Source of the DNA: Vanilla planifolia
Lineage: Eukaryota > Streptophyta > Magnoliopsida > Asparagales > Orchidaceae
Direction: 5' to 3'
Length of the DNA: 64,000 bases
NCBI GenBank assembly: GCA_023846275.1
Contig: JAIUJO010000089.1
Span: 1,566,501 to 1,630,500, forward strand
The translations under genes were made by a program, and so were the position numbers. The notes beneath the pieces were generated by a model. The model was given only the letters and a program-made list of their open reading frames with translations, ran no database searches and was not told where the DNA came from. Below, in pieces: positions 43,701 through 59,120 of the stretch (the stretch's first letter is position 1; each line of letters opens with the position of its first letter).

Positions 43701-45237
43701 ATACATAAACACACAAGCACAAGAGCACACATGAACAAACATACACATGCATAATCATGCCTACATACGTGGTCATATGCAAACACAGAAATGCACTTGC
43801 TCACACATACACACACACACACACAAAACATGTATGCACAACATACACAAAAATGCACAAACATTCGTGCATACATGCTGTGGCACACCAGCACACACGC
43901 AAACACAAACACATGCACATGCTCATGAAAACATGCACAAAAGCACACACACAAACAAACAAGAATATGCATACATAGTTGTATAAACACATGCAAACAT
44001 TCTGACACATATACATGAAAACATGTACACGAACACACATGCACACACACACACACACATAGACACACATAAATGCTCATATGCACACAAACACAAGCAT
44101 ACACAAACTCCACTCCATATGCACATGTACACATGCATGCACAAACACCTATACATATTCATGTCTACATACACATGCACACACACATGTACACATAAAC
44201 ACAAATACAACCACACCCACACTCACAAGCACATACACATACACACATACATATGCATTCACACTGGTACACAAACAAGTACACACACAAAAGAACACAC
44301 TCAAACACATCCACAAATGCCCATGCACACACACACACACATACACGTACACTTACGAAGGCATGCACATGCACACAAGCACCCTCACAGACACATATAG
44401 ATACATGATTATGCACATATTTGTACACTCACACTTGCACACCCACACATACATGCAAGCAAACACACAAGTACACACTTGCATATACACATGGCACAAA
44501 TGCATATACAAATATACAAACTCACACATACATAAACATGCACACACAGCTACACACAAACATGCATGCATGCACATGCACACAAACATGCACATGCACT
44601 AACACACAAAAGAATGCACATGCATATCTACAAAAATGCTAGAATGAGAACACACACATCTGCATGCACACATGCATATACACACACAGACACACACACA
44701 AGCATAGCTAAACGAGGACAAGTACAAGCACATGCACAAATTCACACAGGAGTGCTTGCGTACATGGAAAACCTCCATGCACAGACACACACACATACAT
44801 ATACAATTGCACACACAAGCATGCATATATGCCCACACATGCACACTCACCCACATACAGACATGCACACAAAGACACACACATGCATACTAACAAACAC
44901 ATGCTCACATACATGCTAGAACATAGAATGGCAGAGATAGATACCCAACAAATACACATGTGCCCACACACACACAACCACACATGAACCCTCACACATA
45001 CACAAGCACACAAATACTTGCATAAATAAATCCATATGCTCACACATACACAAACTGGTATGCATGCATACATGAACTCACAAACACACATTTTGAGACA
45101 TTAATGCAAGCACACACACACACACACACGCATGCATACACAACTACATGCACACATACATACATGCACAATGACAAAAGAACTTGTGCACACGTGCATG
45201 CTAACACATGCACATGTATGCACAAATGCACATGTAC

Positions 45238-47039
45238 ACTCACTCACACACACACACACAAGCACACACACACACACATACATACATGCACAAGCACACA
45301 TGCAAATAAATATGAATATGGACACACATATACATGCAACACAAACACATATGCTAATGCACATAAACACATACACACAAACATGCACATACACAAACTC
45401 ACACATGCTCACAAATGTACACAGACACATACACAAGAGCACATACTTGCAAACATGCATGCACAAACACACATACACATGCATACACACATGTACAAAC
45501 ACACCTATGCATGCACACACAAACAAGCAAACACATTTCAGCACAAGAGCACATAGATGTTCAAATAAGCACATATGCACACACACACATGAACACATAT
45601 GTGTGCTTGTAACTACAAACACATGTCCACGTATGCATGCTACAAAACATACACATCTACACGTAAGTAAGTACACACACACACACATACACACGAACTC
45701 ATACATACACACACATATACACACATGCACAAATGCACACACAAGCAGACACACTCACACACAAGAACAGGCATGTATACACAAAGACACAAAAAACCTA
45801 CTTGCACACAAATGCACACACATCTACAGACATGCACAGACATGCCCATGAACAAATATGAACATGCACACATAAACAGTCATGTGTTCTTGAGAACACA
45901 CACACTCACATACACATCCACCTATGCAAATAAGCACATAACACATAGATACATGCACACACAGACACACACAAACACACACACACACATACATACACAT
46001 GAAGACGTGCACCTATACATGCTCACACACATACACACACATGCACAAGGCCATGCACAAACACATGCATAAAAACATAAAAACACTCACTCAAAAGTGT
46101 ACACATGTGCACATGCTCACACATGCACACATGCTCACACATGCACAAACATGAAGTCACACACATGTGTGTGCACTCACACAAATACACACATGAGCAC
46201 ACAAGTATACATGAATGCATGCAAACACGTATGCACACAAAAACACACCCATGCATATTAAACCACACACATGTATGCTCTGCAACACATGCACATATGT
46301 TCACCTACATGCACACACACATATACTCACATGCACATGCACTCACACCTACATGCATATCTACACTCACCCCCATAGGCATACACACACACAAGCACAT
46401 GCACACACACATACCCAAGCATCTGCTTATCCACACACAACTAAACCCACTCATATGTTCATACACACACCCATGCATATAGCAACAAACACACACCCAT
46501 GCATATAGCAACAAACACACACCTGTACACATATGCAATGGCACACACACCCATAAACACACATACAAACACACGTACACAAGCTCACATAGTGCATGAA
46601 CACATGAGCACAAACACATGCACACTCATAAGCACACATATACTCACATCAACAAGCACACATGCTTATACACATGTGCACACACACACACACATGCACA
46701 TGCTGTCATGCATGCACACACACACATTCACACATACGCACTCCTTCTCAAATGCACAAACACAGGTGCACAAACACAAGCCCAAGCACATGCATATTGC
46801 CATGCATGGACACAAGCACATGTGTACAAATATAGAAATGTATTCACACACACACACACACGTATGCATACCTATGCCAATACAGACATGCATACAAGAA
46901 TACTCCAACACATACATGCACATATACATTCACATTCACACCCATGCATTTGCACAATAAGTTGGATACACAAGTAGACACACTCAAACACATGTAGATG
47001 CATAATCACACAAGGACACACACATGCACACACATGCAA
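45238..47039 (+). repeat. 1,802-bp segment present only in the right copy
   Basis: The segment is bounded by ACTCACTCACACA at 45,238-45,250 and again at 47,040-47,052. The left copy has one such word and lacks the segment. Its content is ordinary CA-rich field plus the 26-bp tandem duplication at 46,471. It contains no unique sequence suggestive of a mobile element, so deletion from the left copy is the simpler reading. Confidence 0.75.
46471..46522 (+). repeat. Exact 26-bp tandem duplication
   Basis: A 26-bp unit beginning CCATGCATATAGCAACAAAC occurs twice without a mismatch, starting at 46,471 and 46,497. Perfect identity in a field this degenerate implies a recent slippage or replication event. 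Confidence 0.9.
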
Positions 47040-47422
47040 ACTCACTCACACATACACTCACCCATAGACATATATACGTAAAGGTGTGCTTGCACACACA
47101 TGTGCATGCACATAGACATGTGCACACACCCACACATATGCACACATGCACTTGCGCACAAATGCTCATTAACAAACACATGCACATGCACACGTACACA
47201 CATACATACATGCATGCACAAGCACATGCACATGCATTAGCATGCATGTATACTTGTGCATACATACATGCACACACACACACACAAAAACACACATACA
47301 AACATGTACACACATGCACACACACGACAGACACACATAAACACATGCATACATATATACATACACACACAAGCATGCACAAATGTTGATGTGTGGACAT
47401 ACACATGTGCACACTCATAGGT

Positions 47423-47423
<1 letters not shown>

Positions 47424-47451
<28 letters not shown>
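47424..47451 (+). repeat. (CA)14 tract
   Basis: Twenty-eight bases of pure CA, one of the longest uninterrupted CA runs I noticed. Most CA runs elsewhere are shorter than about 20 bases. A comparable pure AC run of about 26 bases lies at 49,787-49,812. Confidence 0.9.
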
Positions 47452-47454
<3 letters not shown>

Positions 47455-47597
47455 CACATGCTTAAACTAAAGCATGTAGACATGCACATGAACGCATGCT
47501 CATAAACTCACATACATATGCATGCACACACATGCACATGCACACACACATGCACATAAACTCATACACACATATGCACACATGCACGTACACAACC

Positions 47598-47673
47598 AAA
47601 CATATACAATCATAAACACATGCATGTACACAACAAAACATATACAATCACAAACACATGCATGCACATGCAC
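47598..47673 (+). repeat. 38-bp tandem duplication
   Basis: A unit beginning AACATATACAATCA occurs at about 47,599 and again 38 bp later with few differences. The left copy has only one such unit, near 6,061, so the duplication happened after the 39-kb-scale duplication. Confidence 0.8.
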
Positions 47674-50600
47674 TCATGCACACATGTGCACCTACACTCA
47701 CAAAGAAACACTTATTCACATGCTCATGCACACACATGTGCATGTGCAAATATACTCAAGTATACACACATGTACAAATGCACACACATAATGGCACGTG
47801 CTAACACAAGCACCCACATACATGTGAGCACCCAAGCACAAAAAAATGTAAATACCCTCATACTTGTACACAAGCTCAGAGACACATAGTCACACACATG
47901 CACACAAAAAAAAGGACACCTATGCTCACACACTCCTATGTTGAAACACGCACACGTGCACATAGACATACACAAACACATACACACTCACACAGGCATA
48001 TGTACACAAATGCAAGTGCATGAAGAGATCCACACATGTACAATTAAACACACAGATGCACCTAAATATACTCATGTAAGCACACACACACATACATGCG
48101 AATGTACTCAAAGATGGACACACACACATCTACACACCCACACCCATTCATAGATATGTGCACACACAAGGACACATACATGCACACAATAACATACATA
48201 CATGTCCAAACACCGCCACACATGCACACACACACATGCACATATACACACACAAATAAGCACACACATACACTCTGATGCATACCCACGTATTCACATG
48301 CACATGTACACAAAAACAAATTAGCACATGCGCATGTACATAAACACACACATGCATTGACATACATACAACACACACACACACACATGCATACACTTGC
48401 ATGCACATGCACATACACACACGCACATGCACATTTCCATATACACATTGACATACATAAACACTCTTAGACACACTTGCATACACACATGCACACAAAG
48501 ATGCACACACACCCTTGCATTCATGCACACATGAGAACACGCATGTGAACCCATTTGCACACACCTATGCACACACACACAAACATAGGAATAGAAAAAA
48601 TATAGATTGGTACACAAACATACACATACATAAATAAAAGAAATAGTCACACACACTCATATAAATAAACATGCATACATAGGACCATGAACACTCACAC
48701 ATCCATAACCATACACACTCACCCATGTGCACACACATACATGCACATGCACACACACACACATGCATATACACACATGCACACACACGAATAAGTACAC
48801 ACACTTGTGTGTGCACCCAAAAGCACACACACAAATATGCACGTACAACATGCACACACACACACACTACACACATATGGACACAAACATGCATGTGCTC
48901 ACAAACACATGTAGGTACACCCACACCCATATACATGCATACAAGTAGAGCATAGACACATAGTAGACACATGCACACGCCCACACGCTCACACATAAAT
49001 ATACACACAAGCATACACAAGTCAATGAAGATGCACACACATGCACAGGTGCACACATACACAAACTCCCACCCACCCACCCACACATGTACATGCATGC
49101 TTGCACATACACACAACATATGCACACATGCAGCCACAAACATTCACATAAATGCACACACACATACACACACATAAGCTTGCAAATAAGCACATGCTTG
49201 TCCAAACACACTCACATGCAAAAGCACAGAAACACACACACATAGGAACATAAAACAATAAGCATACACACACCTACACACATGAACACACAAATAAACA
49301 CATGTGCATGCACACACAAAGGCACATGTCCACACACACATATGCAAGAACAACACATCCATGAACATAGGCACCCATGCATACATGCACATAAAAATAC
49401 ATATATGCACACATGCACACATTGACACATGTCTACATGCACACACAAATGCACAAAAATTTGCACATGCATACAAACACACATGCACACATTCACACAC
49501 ATAGACATGTACACACATGTGCATGCAAACATGCAAATGTACAAACTCTTGCACATGTACACACACACATGCGCACCCACACACAAATGCACACACATAC
49601 ACTCACCCACAAACACGTGCACAACCACACATATTCACAAAAGCATGCACACACATGCATAGGTATACACACACCCACACATGTACATGCACACGTATAC
49701 AAATTAACACTTACACGTGCACACACACACACCCACACACATGCACATAAACCCTCATATGAACACATGCACAAATGCATGCACGAACACACACACACAC
49801 ACACACACACACCTAGCCACAAGCATGCATGCACACAAGCATAACAAGCACAAATATGCACATACAAATATACACATGCATATGCACACCTATGCTCGAA
49901 TGCACATGCATGCACACATATGCACACAAATGCAATGGCATACTCACAAGCACCCACACACACACACACAAAATAATCGAATGCACCAAGCATAGACGCA
50001 TCACACAAATGTGCACAAACAAATAGACAAATGCAGACAAGGTCACACACATGTGGGAACATGCACACACACTTGCATGTACACACATGCATGCTCCAAT
50101 ATGCACATAACAACGAACACACGTGCTTGCATAAATGCGCATGCACGAAGATAGGAACATAGAGATACACACACATGTATAACAACAGATGCACACATGC
50201 ACACACAAACACACAAACACCCAAGCACATGTGGAAATAAACACACACACATGTATACATGCACACACACAAACATTTGGGCAAACACACACAAATACTC
50301 ATGCACACATGCAATCACACACACACTCACACATAAACATACGCACATGCAAATGCATAAACATGCAAATGGACACACACGTACATGCACACACAAGCAC
50401 ACATACATACACAAATGCACACAAATGCAAACACAAACACACACATACACACACACACACATATATACACATGCACATATATGCACACAAACATGCATGC
50501 AAGCACAAAAATATACACATGCAAATCCATAGGTGCATATCCACACACAGAAGAAATGCGTATGCACACACACATACACAAGTACATGCACACATAAGCA

Positions 50601-51418
50601 TGCATACAAATACACACACACATACATGCACATCCACACATGCACGCTCAAACACATACATGAGCATAAATGCTCGCACACATGGACACACCCATACTCA
50701 CAGATGCACCACCACATAGTCATGTATACCAGCACATGCACACACATGCACACACATGCACATGCACCAAGCATGCATGCATTTACATATGCACATACAA
50801 ATAAAAAACCAAAAGCACAGAAACAAACATATACAATGCACACACATGCATAGAGATGCACATGCATATGCATAATAACTAAAACACACACATGCACACA
50901 TACGAACACACACGTGTGCATTAACGCACAAGTACATATGCCAGCACATATTGATACATATGCCTACACATGCACACACACACACACACACACATTCAAC
51001 TTGTACACATTCATACACACACAAACATGCACAAGCTCACAAAGAAATGCAAAACATTCACACATGTAGACATGTACACACATGCATGCACACAAACACA
51101 TGCACAAACACTTGCATTTACACATGCACATGTAAACCCACACATGCATGCATACACATATACTCACCCACAAACACATGCACAAAATTATGCATGCACA
51201 CACACACACATGCACAAGCATGGACACACAAGGATGGAAACATGCACCTAGAGACACAAACATACAAGTCTACTTACACACATATATGAGCACACACACA
51301 CACACACAATCGCATACATACCAAAACATACGAACACACACACACACATGCACCTTCACACATACACAAACCCACAAACATATGCACACAAATATACATA
51401 CACAAGCATGCACACACC

Positions 51419-51458
51419 CATATAGATGCATGTACATGCACGTGCATGTACAACCACA
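51419..51458 (+). repeat. Second copy of the 40-bp palindromic word
   Basis: Identical to 10,101-10,140 at all 40 bases, with the 22-bp palindrome at 51,431-51,452. Sequence about 20 bp to either side already differs between the two copies. Confidence 0.85.
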
Positions 51459-52864
51459 CATAGACACGTGCACACGAACGTAGACACAAACACCCACACA
51501 CAAACATGCATGTATATACTCTCCCACAAACACACACGAACATGCACATGCATGCTCACAAACACATTCGAGTACACATGCACACATGCGAACATGCATG
51601 AGCATACACACACCTATGCATGTACACATATGCACAACAAGTACCCATATAGATGCAGACATGCAAGCCTAACCATGCACACATACATACATAGGCACAC
51701 ACCCACACACATAGCACAATCACATGCACACACAAACACATGCACACAAATTCACATGAAGGCATGCACACATGCATGCATGCATACATGTATCCACACA
51801 AACCCACACACACCCTCTCTTAGACACACACATATAAATATGCACACAAATTTCATACACATACACACTTGCATGCACATGTACACTCATTAATAAAACC
51901 AAAAAAAGCACACACACACAACCACATGCATAGGTATAGACAGACACACAAATGTATATGCACATGTATACACACTAACACACACACACACACCCACATA
52001 CATGCACACAAACACTCAAACTTATGCATGCATGAATGCAAGCTAAAAAACATGCATATATGGACATAAGCATGCACGCACATGTGCACAACCAACACAG
52101 ACATGCACACATGCATACATATGCATAGATGCACTTAACTTTGCATGCACATGTGCAGAAAGATATACGCACACAAGCATGGACACGCTCATACACACAC
52201 ACACCCACAAACACACATGACCATCTCATGCAACCAGCATACGAAACAACACACATATGCACAAAGACAAGCGCAAATAAGTGCACATGGTCACACTCAT
52301 GTGGGAACATGAAACCAAACATACATGCACATTCAGACACACTTGCATGTACATGCACGCACACTCAAACACATACATACCTAATCTCACATATGCTTTT
52401 ATGCATGCACACATGCATGCACCAACACACAGACTCAAGAACACATGAATATAGAAGTACATAGACATGTATAACCGTACACATGCATGCACAACCACAA
52501 CCACACACATGATCACCCACACACATATGCACATGAACACATGCACATGCATTGTAGCATACAAACATAGACACACACACACACATGCACAAGCATACAT
52601 GCACACACAGTCAAACAGAAATAACAAATACACACATGCACACAAATGTATGTACACGTGCATACATGCAAACTCATGGATGCACACACATGCACACACA
52701 TATACACATGCAAGCACATAAATGACAACACACATGCATATATCTAATATGCACACATGCAATAATGAGCACACAACATATGCGCACACCCATATGTATT
52801 CACACACATATGCATATGCATAGAAACACACATGCTCACACACACACACACATGCTCACACATG

Positions 52865-55800
52865 CACTACCTCGTAGATACACATGCTCACATATTCACA
52901 TGCAAGCACATGCACACATGCACTCACAAATGCACACGCATAAAAAAAACTTAGGCACACAAGAAAGCACACATACATGCACACATGCACACATACTAAT
53001 GCACATGCATAAGCATAAGAACTCAAACATGCACACACATGCACACCCACACATACACTAATACGCAAACACATGACACAAACATTCATACCCATACCCA
53101 GACATGCACACATATACACATATGTAAATGCACATATACGTGTGCACACATATGAACAAAGTACACAAACATGTAGTCACACACATACACATTCATATGT
53201 ATGAATCCATAGACAAGCACATGCATACACACATGCACAAATAAACAAAAGCATATGCATACATACACACACACACAAATGTTTGTACCAAGACGGACAC
53301 ATGCTCATGCACACATTCAAACACACACACACATTGACACACAAACGTTCACACATGCAAATGCACATACATGTAAATGGGCGCACACCTACATGCACAC
53401 AAGTACACACATATGCATTTGCACACACGCACATGCATGTCAGCACAATCATGTACACATTAAAATCAATAGGTGCATATGCACACACATATACATAAGC
53501 ACATGCACACATGCACACACTGACATGTACGCACTCACACATGTACACAGGCAAGCATACACATGCACAAACGCATGCACACACACACAAACTTGAGCAC
53601 AAACACTTGCACACAAGCACACACACATGCACTACCACGTATTCATGCATGCCTGCAAATGAACACACACATGGACAAGCACGCATATGCACACACTCAC
53701 TTGCATATGGACACACAAATGAGAAAACATAGGCACATAAGAAAGCACACACACTAAACAGATCCACATGTATATGCATAGGTACTCCAACATGCAAATA
53801 AATGCACACACTAGTGCATCTCACACATGCTTGCATGCATGCACACATGCAGACACTTCTATACACATGCTCAAATGCATGCATGCATCCATGCACCCAC
53901 ACACAGAGTTAAGAACACATGAATGTTGATGTACATAAACATGTATAACCACACACATGCATGCACACCCACACCCACACTCACGGACACCCATGCACAC
54001 ATGCACATAAACACATGCACATGCACACAAGCATACACATATGCACAAGCACATATGCATACACACACTCATGTATGCTTACACACATTCACACAAACAT
54101 GCATATATGCAAATGCACACACTTGCAAATAGAGACACATATACAAAAAAAATGCACGCACACACACACAAATACATACATATACAAACAAACACAAACG
54201 TGCACACAAATGTTTGTACACATGCATACATGTATACTCATGTAAGCACACACATGCACACACATATACACATGCAAACACATAAGCACACACTCTCACA
54301 CAAGCACATATGTAATGCACACACATACAAACACAACCACACAACATATGAACACACCCACATGTATTTGCACACATAGGCATACACACATATGCATACA
54401 CATACATACACACACATATATACTCACACATGCACTATCACATAGACACACATGCTCATATATGCACACACATGCATAACCACACATGCACTCACATATG
54501 CACACATAAACAAAAAAATAAGCACACAAGAAAGCACACTCAAATGCACACACATGCATACAAATGCACATGCATATGCATAGGAACTCAAACACACACA
54601 CATGAAAACCCACAAATGCAATAATGTACAAACACATATGCCTACAAACATTCATACACATGCTCACACATGCACATGCATACACACACACACTAATGCA
54701 CATATAAATATGCACACATATGCACAAAGCACACAAACATTCACCCACATTTGCATGAATCCATAAATAGGCACATGCATGCACACATGCACAAACACAC
54801 AAAAACACATGCATGCTTGCACACACACGTAAATATCTGTACCAACACATACACATGCTCATGCACACGTGGAAACACACACCCACTCACACACAAATGT
54901 AAATGCATGCAACCACACATACATGTAAAGGACACACACATACATGCACACACAAGTACACACACACACACACAAATGCTCATAATTGTAAACAAACACA
55001 CACAAATATGCACTTGCACGCACACATACACACATGCATGCAAGCACAAACATTTAAACATTCAAATCCATAAGCACATATGCACACACACACAAATACG
55101 TATTGAACACACACATACATAAGCACATGCACACACAAACATGCATGCACACATGCACACTCTGACATGTACGTGCTCACACCTATACACACACACATAC
55201 GCATGCTTACACATGCACATGAGCACAAACCCTTGCACACATGCACACATACTTGCACTACAACATAGTCATGCATGCCCACACATGCACACACATGCAC
55301 ATGAACACATGCACTTGCATATACACACACATATGATAAAACATATGCACACAAACTATCACACACACATACACACACACCCACACATATGCACATGCAT
55401 GTGCATAGATACTCCAACAAGCAAACACATGCATGCATTGATGCACCTAAACATACATGCACACACTTGCATGTACATGTACAAACATTCAAACACACAC
55501 ATAACTAATCTCACATGTGCTTGCATGCTTGCACACATGTAGGCATGTCTACACACATGCTCAAATGCAAGCTCACAAGCATACACAAACACACATAGTC
55601 AACGACACATGAATACAGAAGTACATAAACATTTATAACCACACACACATGCATGCACACCCATACCCACACACATGCACATAAACACACACACATGTAC
55701 ATAGGCATACACACACACACACATGCACAATCATATATGCACACATACTCACACAAACATTCATACATGCAAATGCACACACAATCAAGCAGACGCACAC

Positions 55801-56860
55801 ATATTTGCAAACACACACACACATGTACATAAATACAAACAAATATGCACATGTAAAAAAATATATGTACACATGTACACACATATACACATGCAAAAAC
55901 GAACACACACACATACACATGCATAAGGCCAAACAAACACAAGCACACAACAAATGTAGATACACATTTATTCACACACACATACATACACATACACACA
56001 CACATGCTCATACACACACAAACTTACACATGCACTACCATGTAGATACGCATACTTGCATATGCACATGCATGCATAAGCACACAAGCACTCACATATG
56101 CACATACAAATGAAAAAAATGTAAGCACACAAGGAAACACAAACACATGCACACACACACATACAAATGCACATGCATATGCATAAAAACTCAGACACAC
56201 ATATGCACACCCACCCTTGCACTAATGCACAAATGCATATACCCATAAACATTCATACACATGCTCACACAGGCACACACATACACACACACACACAAAT
56301 GCACATATACGTACGTACACATACACACAAAGCACAAAAATATGTACACACACACATATGAATGGATCCCTAGGCAGGCACACACAAGCACATATGTACA
56401 AACACACAGAAACACATGCATGCATGCACATACACACAAACATGGGTACCAAGATTAACACATGCTCATGCATACATGCAAACACTCACACACAAATGTA
56501 CACACATCTAAATGCATATACATGTAAACAAACACAAATGCATATGTATACACAAGTACACACACACACACAAATGCACAAAAATACGAACAAAAACACA
56601 AACACACATGCACTCACATGCATATAAGAACAAACATAAACAATTGCTAATCCATAGCTGCACATGCACACACACACAAATATGTGTTGCACACACACAT
56701 ACATAAGCACATGCACACACAAGCATGCATGCATTGACATGTATGTATTCACACATGCACACACACATGTTCACACAAGCACACAAGCACAAATGGTTGC
56801 ACACATGCATTATCCTGTAGTCAGGCAAGCTGGCACATGCACACACACACACACAGACTT
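52865..56860 (+). repeat. Higher-order repeat: about 0.79-kb monomers in alternating dimers (block C3)
   Basis: A landmark of the form CACTACCACRTAG or close variants recurs at 52,865, 53,630, 54,433, 55,256, 56,033 and 56,808, at spacings of 765, 803, 823, 777 and 775 bp. Two forms alternate. Form A (52,865, 54,433, 56,033) reads TAGATA or TAGACA after the shared core, going on to a CACATGCTCA-like word. Form B (53,630, 55,256, 56,808) reads TATTCA or TAGTCA, going on to a CATGC-like word. A second landmark, ACACATGCTCATGC after an ACCAA start, recurs at about 53,287, 54,841 and 56,449. A third, an A-run followed by RCACACAAGAAAGCAC, recurs about 75-80 bp after the first. This fits an A-B dimer of 1.55-1.63 kb repeated about 2.5 times. 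Confidence 0.75.
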
Positions 56861-59120
56861 TCATATGCACATATAAATGAAAAAACATAGGCACACAAAC
56901 AAGAACACTCATATGCATGCACACCCACACAGATGCACACGCATATGCATAGGTACTAAAACATGCAAACACATGCATGCACCGATGCACAAACATATAT
57001 GCCCACAAACATTGATACATATAACCACACATGAACACACACACACACATTCACACATGTCCACAAACATACACAAACATGCATAAACATGCACGTGCAA
57101 ACAAACACATCCAAGCATATTCACACAAGTTGTTACACACACTTGCATGCATAAACACTGGCACATGCACACACATATGCACACCCTCACATGCATGCAT
57201 ACATATACACTCACTCACAAACAAATGCATAAGCACACACATGCATAAAACCATGCACACATAGACACATGCATGCAAGCATACACGCACAGGCACAAAC
57301 ATACAAAACCACATACGCATATGTGTGAGTACAGAGACACACACACAAACCCGCACACACGAAAATGCACAGGCAACACCAATGCACCCATACACACTTG
57401 TGTGCATGTTAAAAAAACACACTCATGAACACTTGTGAGTGCATGCACACATGCATGCATGTACACACATGAACATACCCACACACTCCTACAAACAAAC
57501 ACAAGCATGTACACACCCACATAAATACATGTATATGCACGTGCATGCACAACCACACCTACACACGTGCACAAAAATGTACACAAAAGCACCCAAACAC
57601 AAACACAAATGCATATGCTCTCTCACACACACGTAGGAACATGCATGTGCACACTCACTCACAAACACACATAAGCACTTATGCACATATGCAAACACAC
57701 ACAAGCATATGCACACCTATGCATGCACACACACAAACACCTACAGAAATGCACACATGCATGCACAACCATGTACACACACACACAACTTCACATACAT
57801 GAACACTAACAGCACAGTCACATGCACACACTCAAAAAGGCACATATGCAAACACGCACAGACACAAGTGCACACTTAGTCATATGAATGCACGCACACA
57901 TGCACACTCTCACGAATGCATGCACACCCACCCACACATACCTATACACACACACACCCATGCATATGCACATAGATGCATACACATACACACCTACATG
58001 CACTTATACACACAACAAGAAAACTAATAGAACACACACACAACAACATGCATAGGTACACACCCACACACATATGTAGATGCACATGCAAACACATGTA
58101 CACATACATACACTAACACTCACACACATGCACACAAACACTCAAACATACACAAATACAAATGCATGCTCAAACACATGCATAGATGGACACATGGGTG
58201 CACAGACGTGGGCAGAACCATCACAAACATGTACACACAAATACATATGTATACACACACCTATGCTCGCATGCACATGTATACACAGATATGCATACAC
58301 ACGACCATCTCATGTACCAAGAACTAGAAACAACACACACAAACACAAATATGCACACCTGGTCACATAGATGTGGGAACATGCACCGAAACCTACATGC
58401 ATACATACACACTCACTTGTATGTACATGCATGCACACTCAAACTCATACATAACCACATACACATGCTTGTACACTTGCACACATGCACATATGTTTGC
58501 ACACATACTCAAATGCATGCATACATGAATACACCCACACACACTCAAGAACATATGGACATAAGTACAAAGACATGTACAACCATACACACATGTATGC
58601 ACACAAACACACACACACACAAGAACAACCACACACATGCACGTAAACATATGCACATACATACAAGCATACACAAATACACATAGACACTCAAAGATAT
58701 ACACAAACACACACACAGACTTACACAAATGTACATACATGAAAATGTGCACACATACAAATGGGCACACATGTACATGCACACAAACACAAATGCGCAC
58801 AAATACAAACAAACACACACATGCTAAAAAATGTATGCACATGGGCCTACATGTATACACATGGATGCACATATACATGTACACATACACACACATATAC
58901 ATTTACAAACACATTGATACACATATGCACATATATAATGCACACACATGTACATACACATACAAACACAAGCACATAGACACATATGCACACAAACATG
59001 CATACACATGCACACATGCTTGCTCATATGGACACACATACTCACACACACACATGCACATGCACACATGCACTTGTATATACATACACAAACAAAAAAA
59101 CATAGGCACACAAGGAAGTA
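56600..59120 (+). repeat. About 6.1-kb-offset duplicate of 50,500-53,000
   Basis: Seven landmarks recur in order: 50,525/56,649 (ATCCATAGSTGCA), 50,707/56,808, 50,800/56,876 (A-run), 51,431/57,530 (palindrome region), 51,893/58,016, 52,289/58,361 (GTGGGAACATG) and 52,438/58,550 (AGAACAYATG). The offset stays within 6.07-6.13 kb. The palindrome is decayed here to ATGCACGTGCAT. Confidence 0.7.

Larger units (their letters stand above)
39420..53390 (+). repeat. Long-range duplication, right copy (partner 60-12,039); block C2
   Basis: This region carries the block A landmarks in order. Differences from the left copy include the 1,802 bp at 45,238-47,039, a 38-bp tandem duplication at 47,598, and no LTR 1 at the equivalent site near 53.39 kb. 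The last clear shared words are the marker at 52,865 (with 11,535) and ACACATGCTCATGCACACA near 53,295 (with about 11,942). Confidence 0.85.

Noticed and set aside
50043-50921. 292-residue Cys-rich minus-strand frame resembling a cysteine-rich peptide precursor
   Set aside because: Cysteines arise from TGT/TGC in TG repeats with no conserved spacing. There is no signal peptide or matching frame in the left copy.
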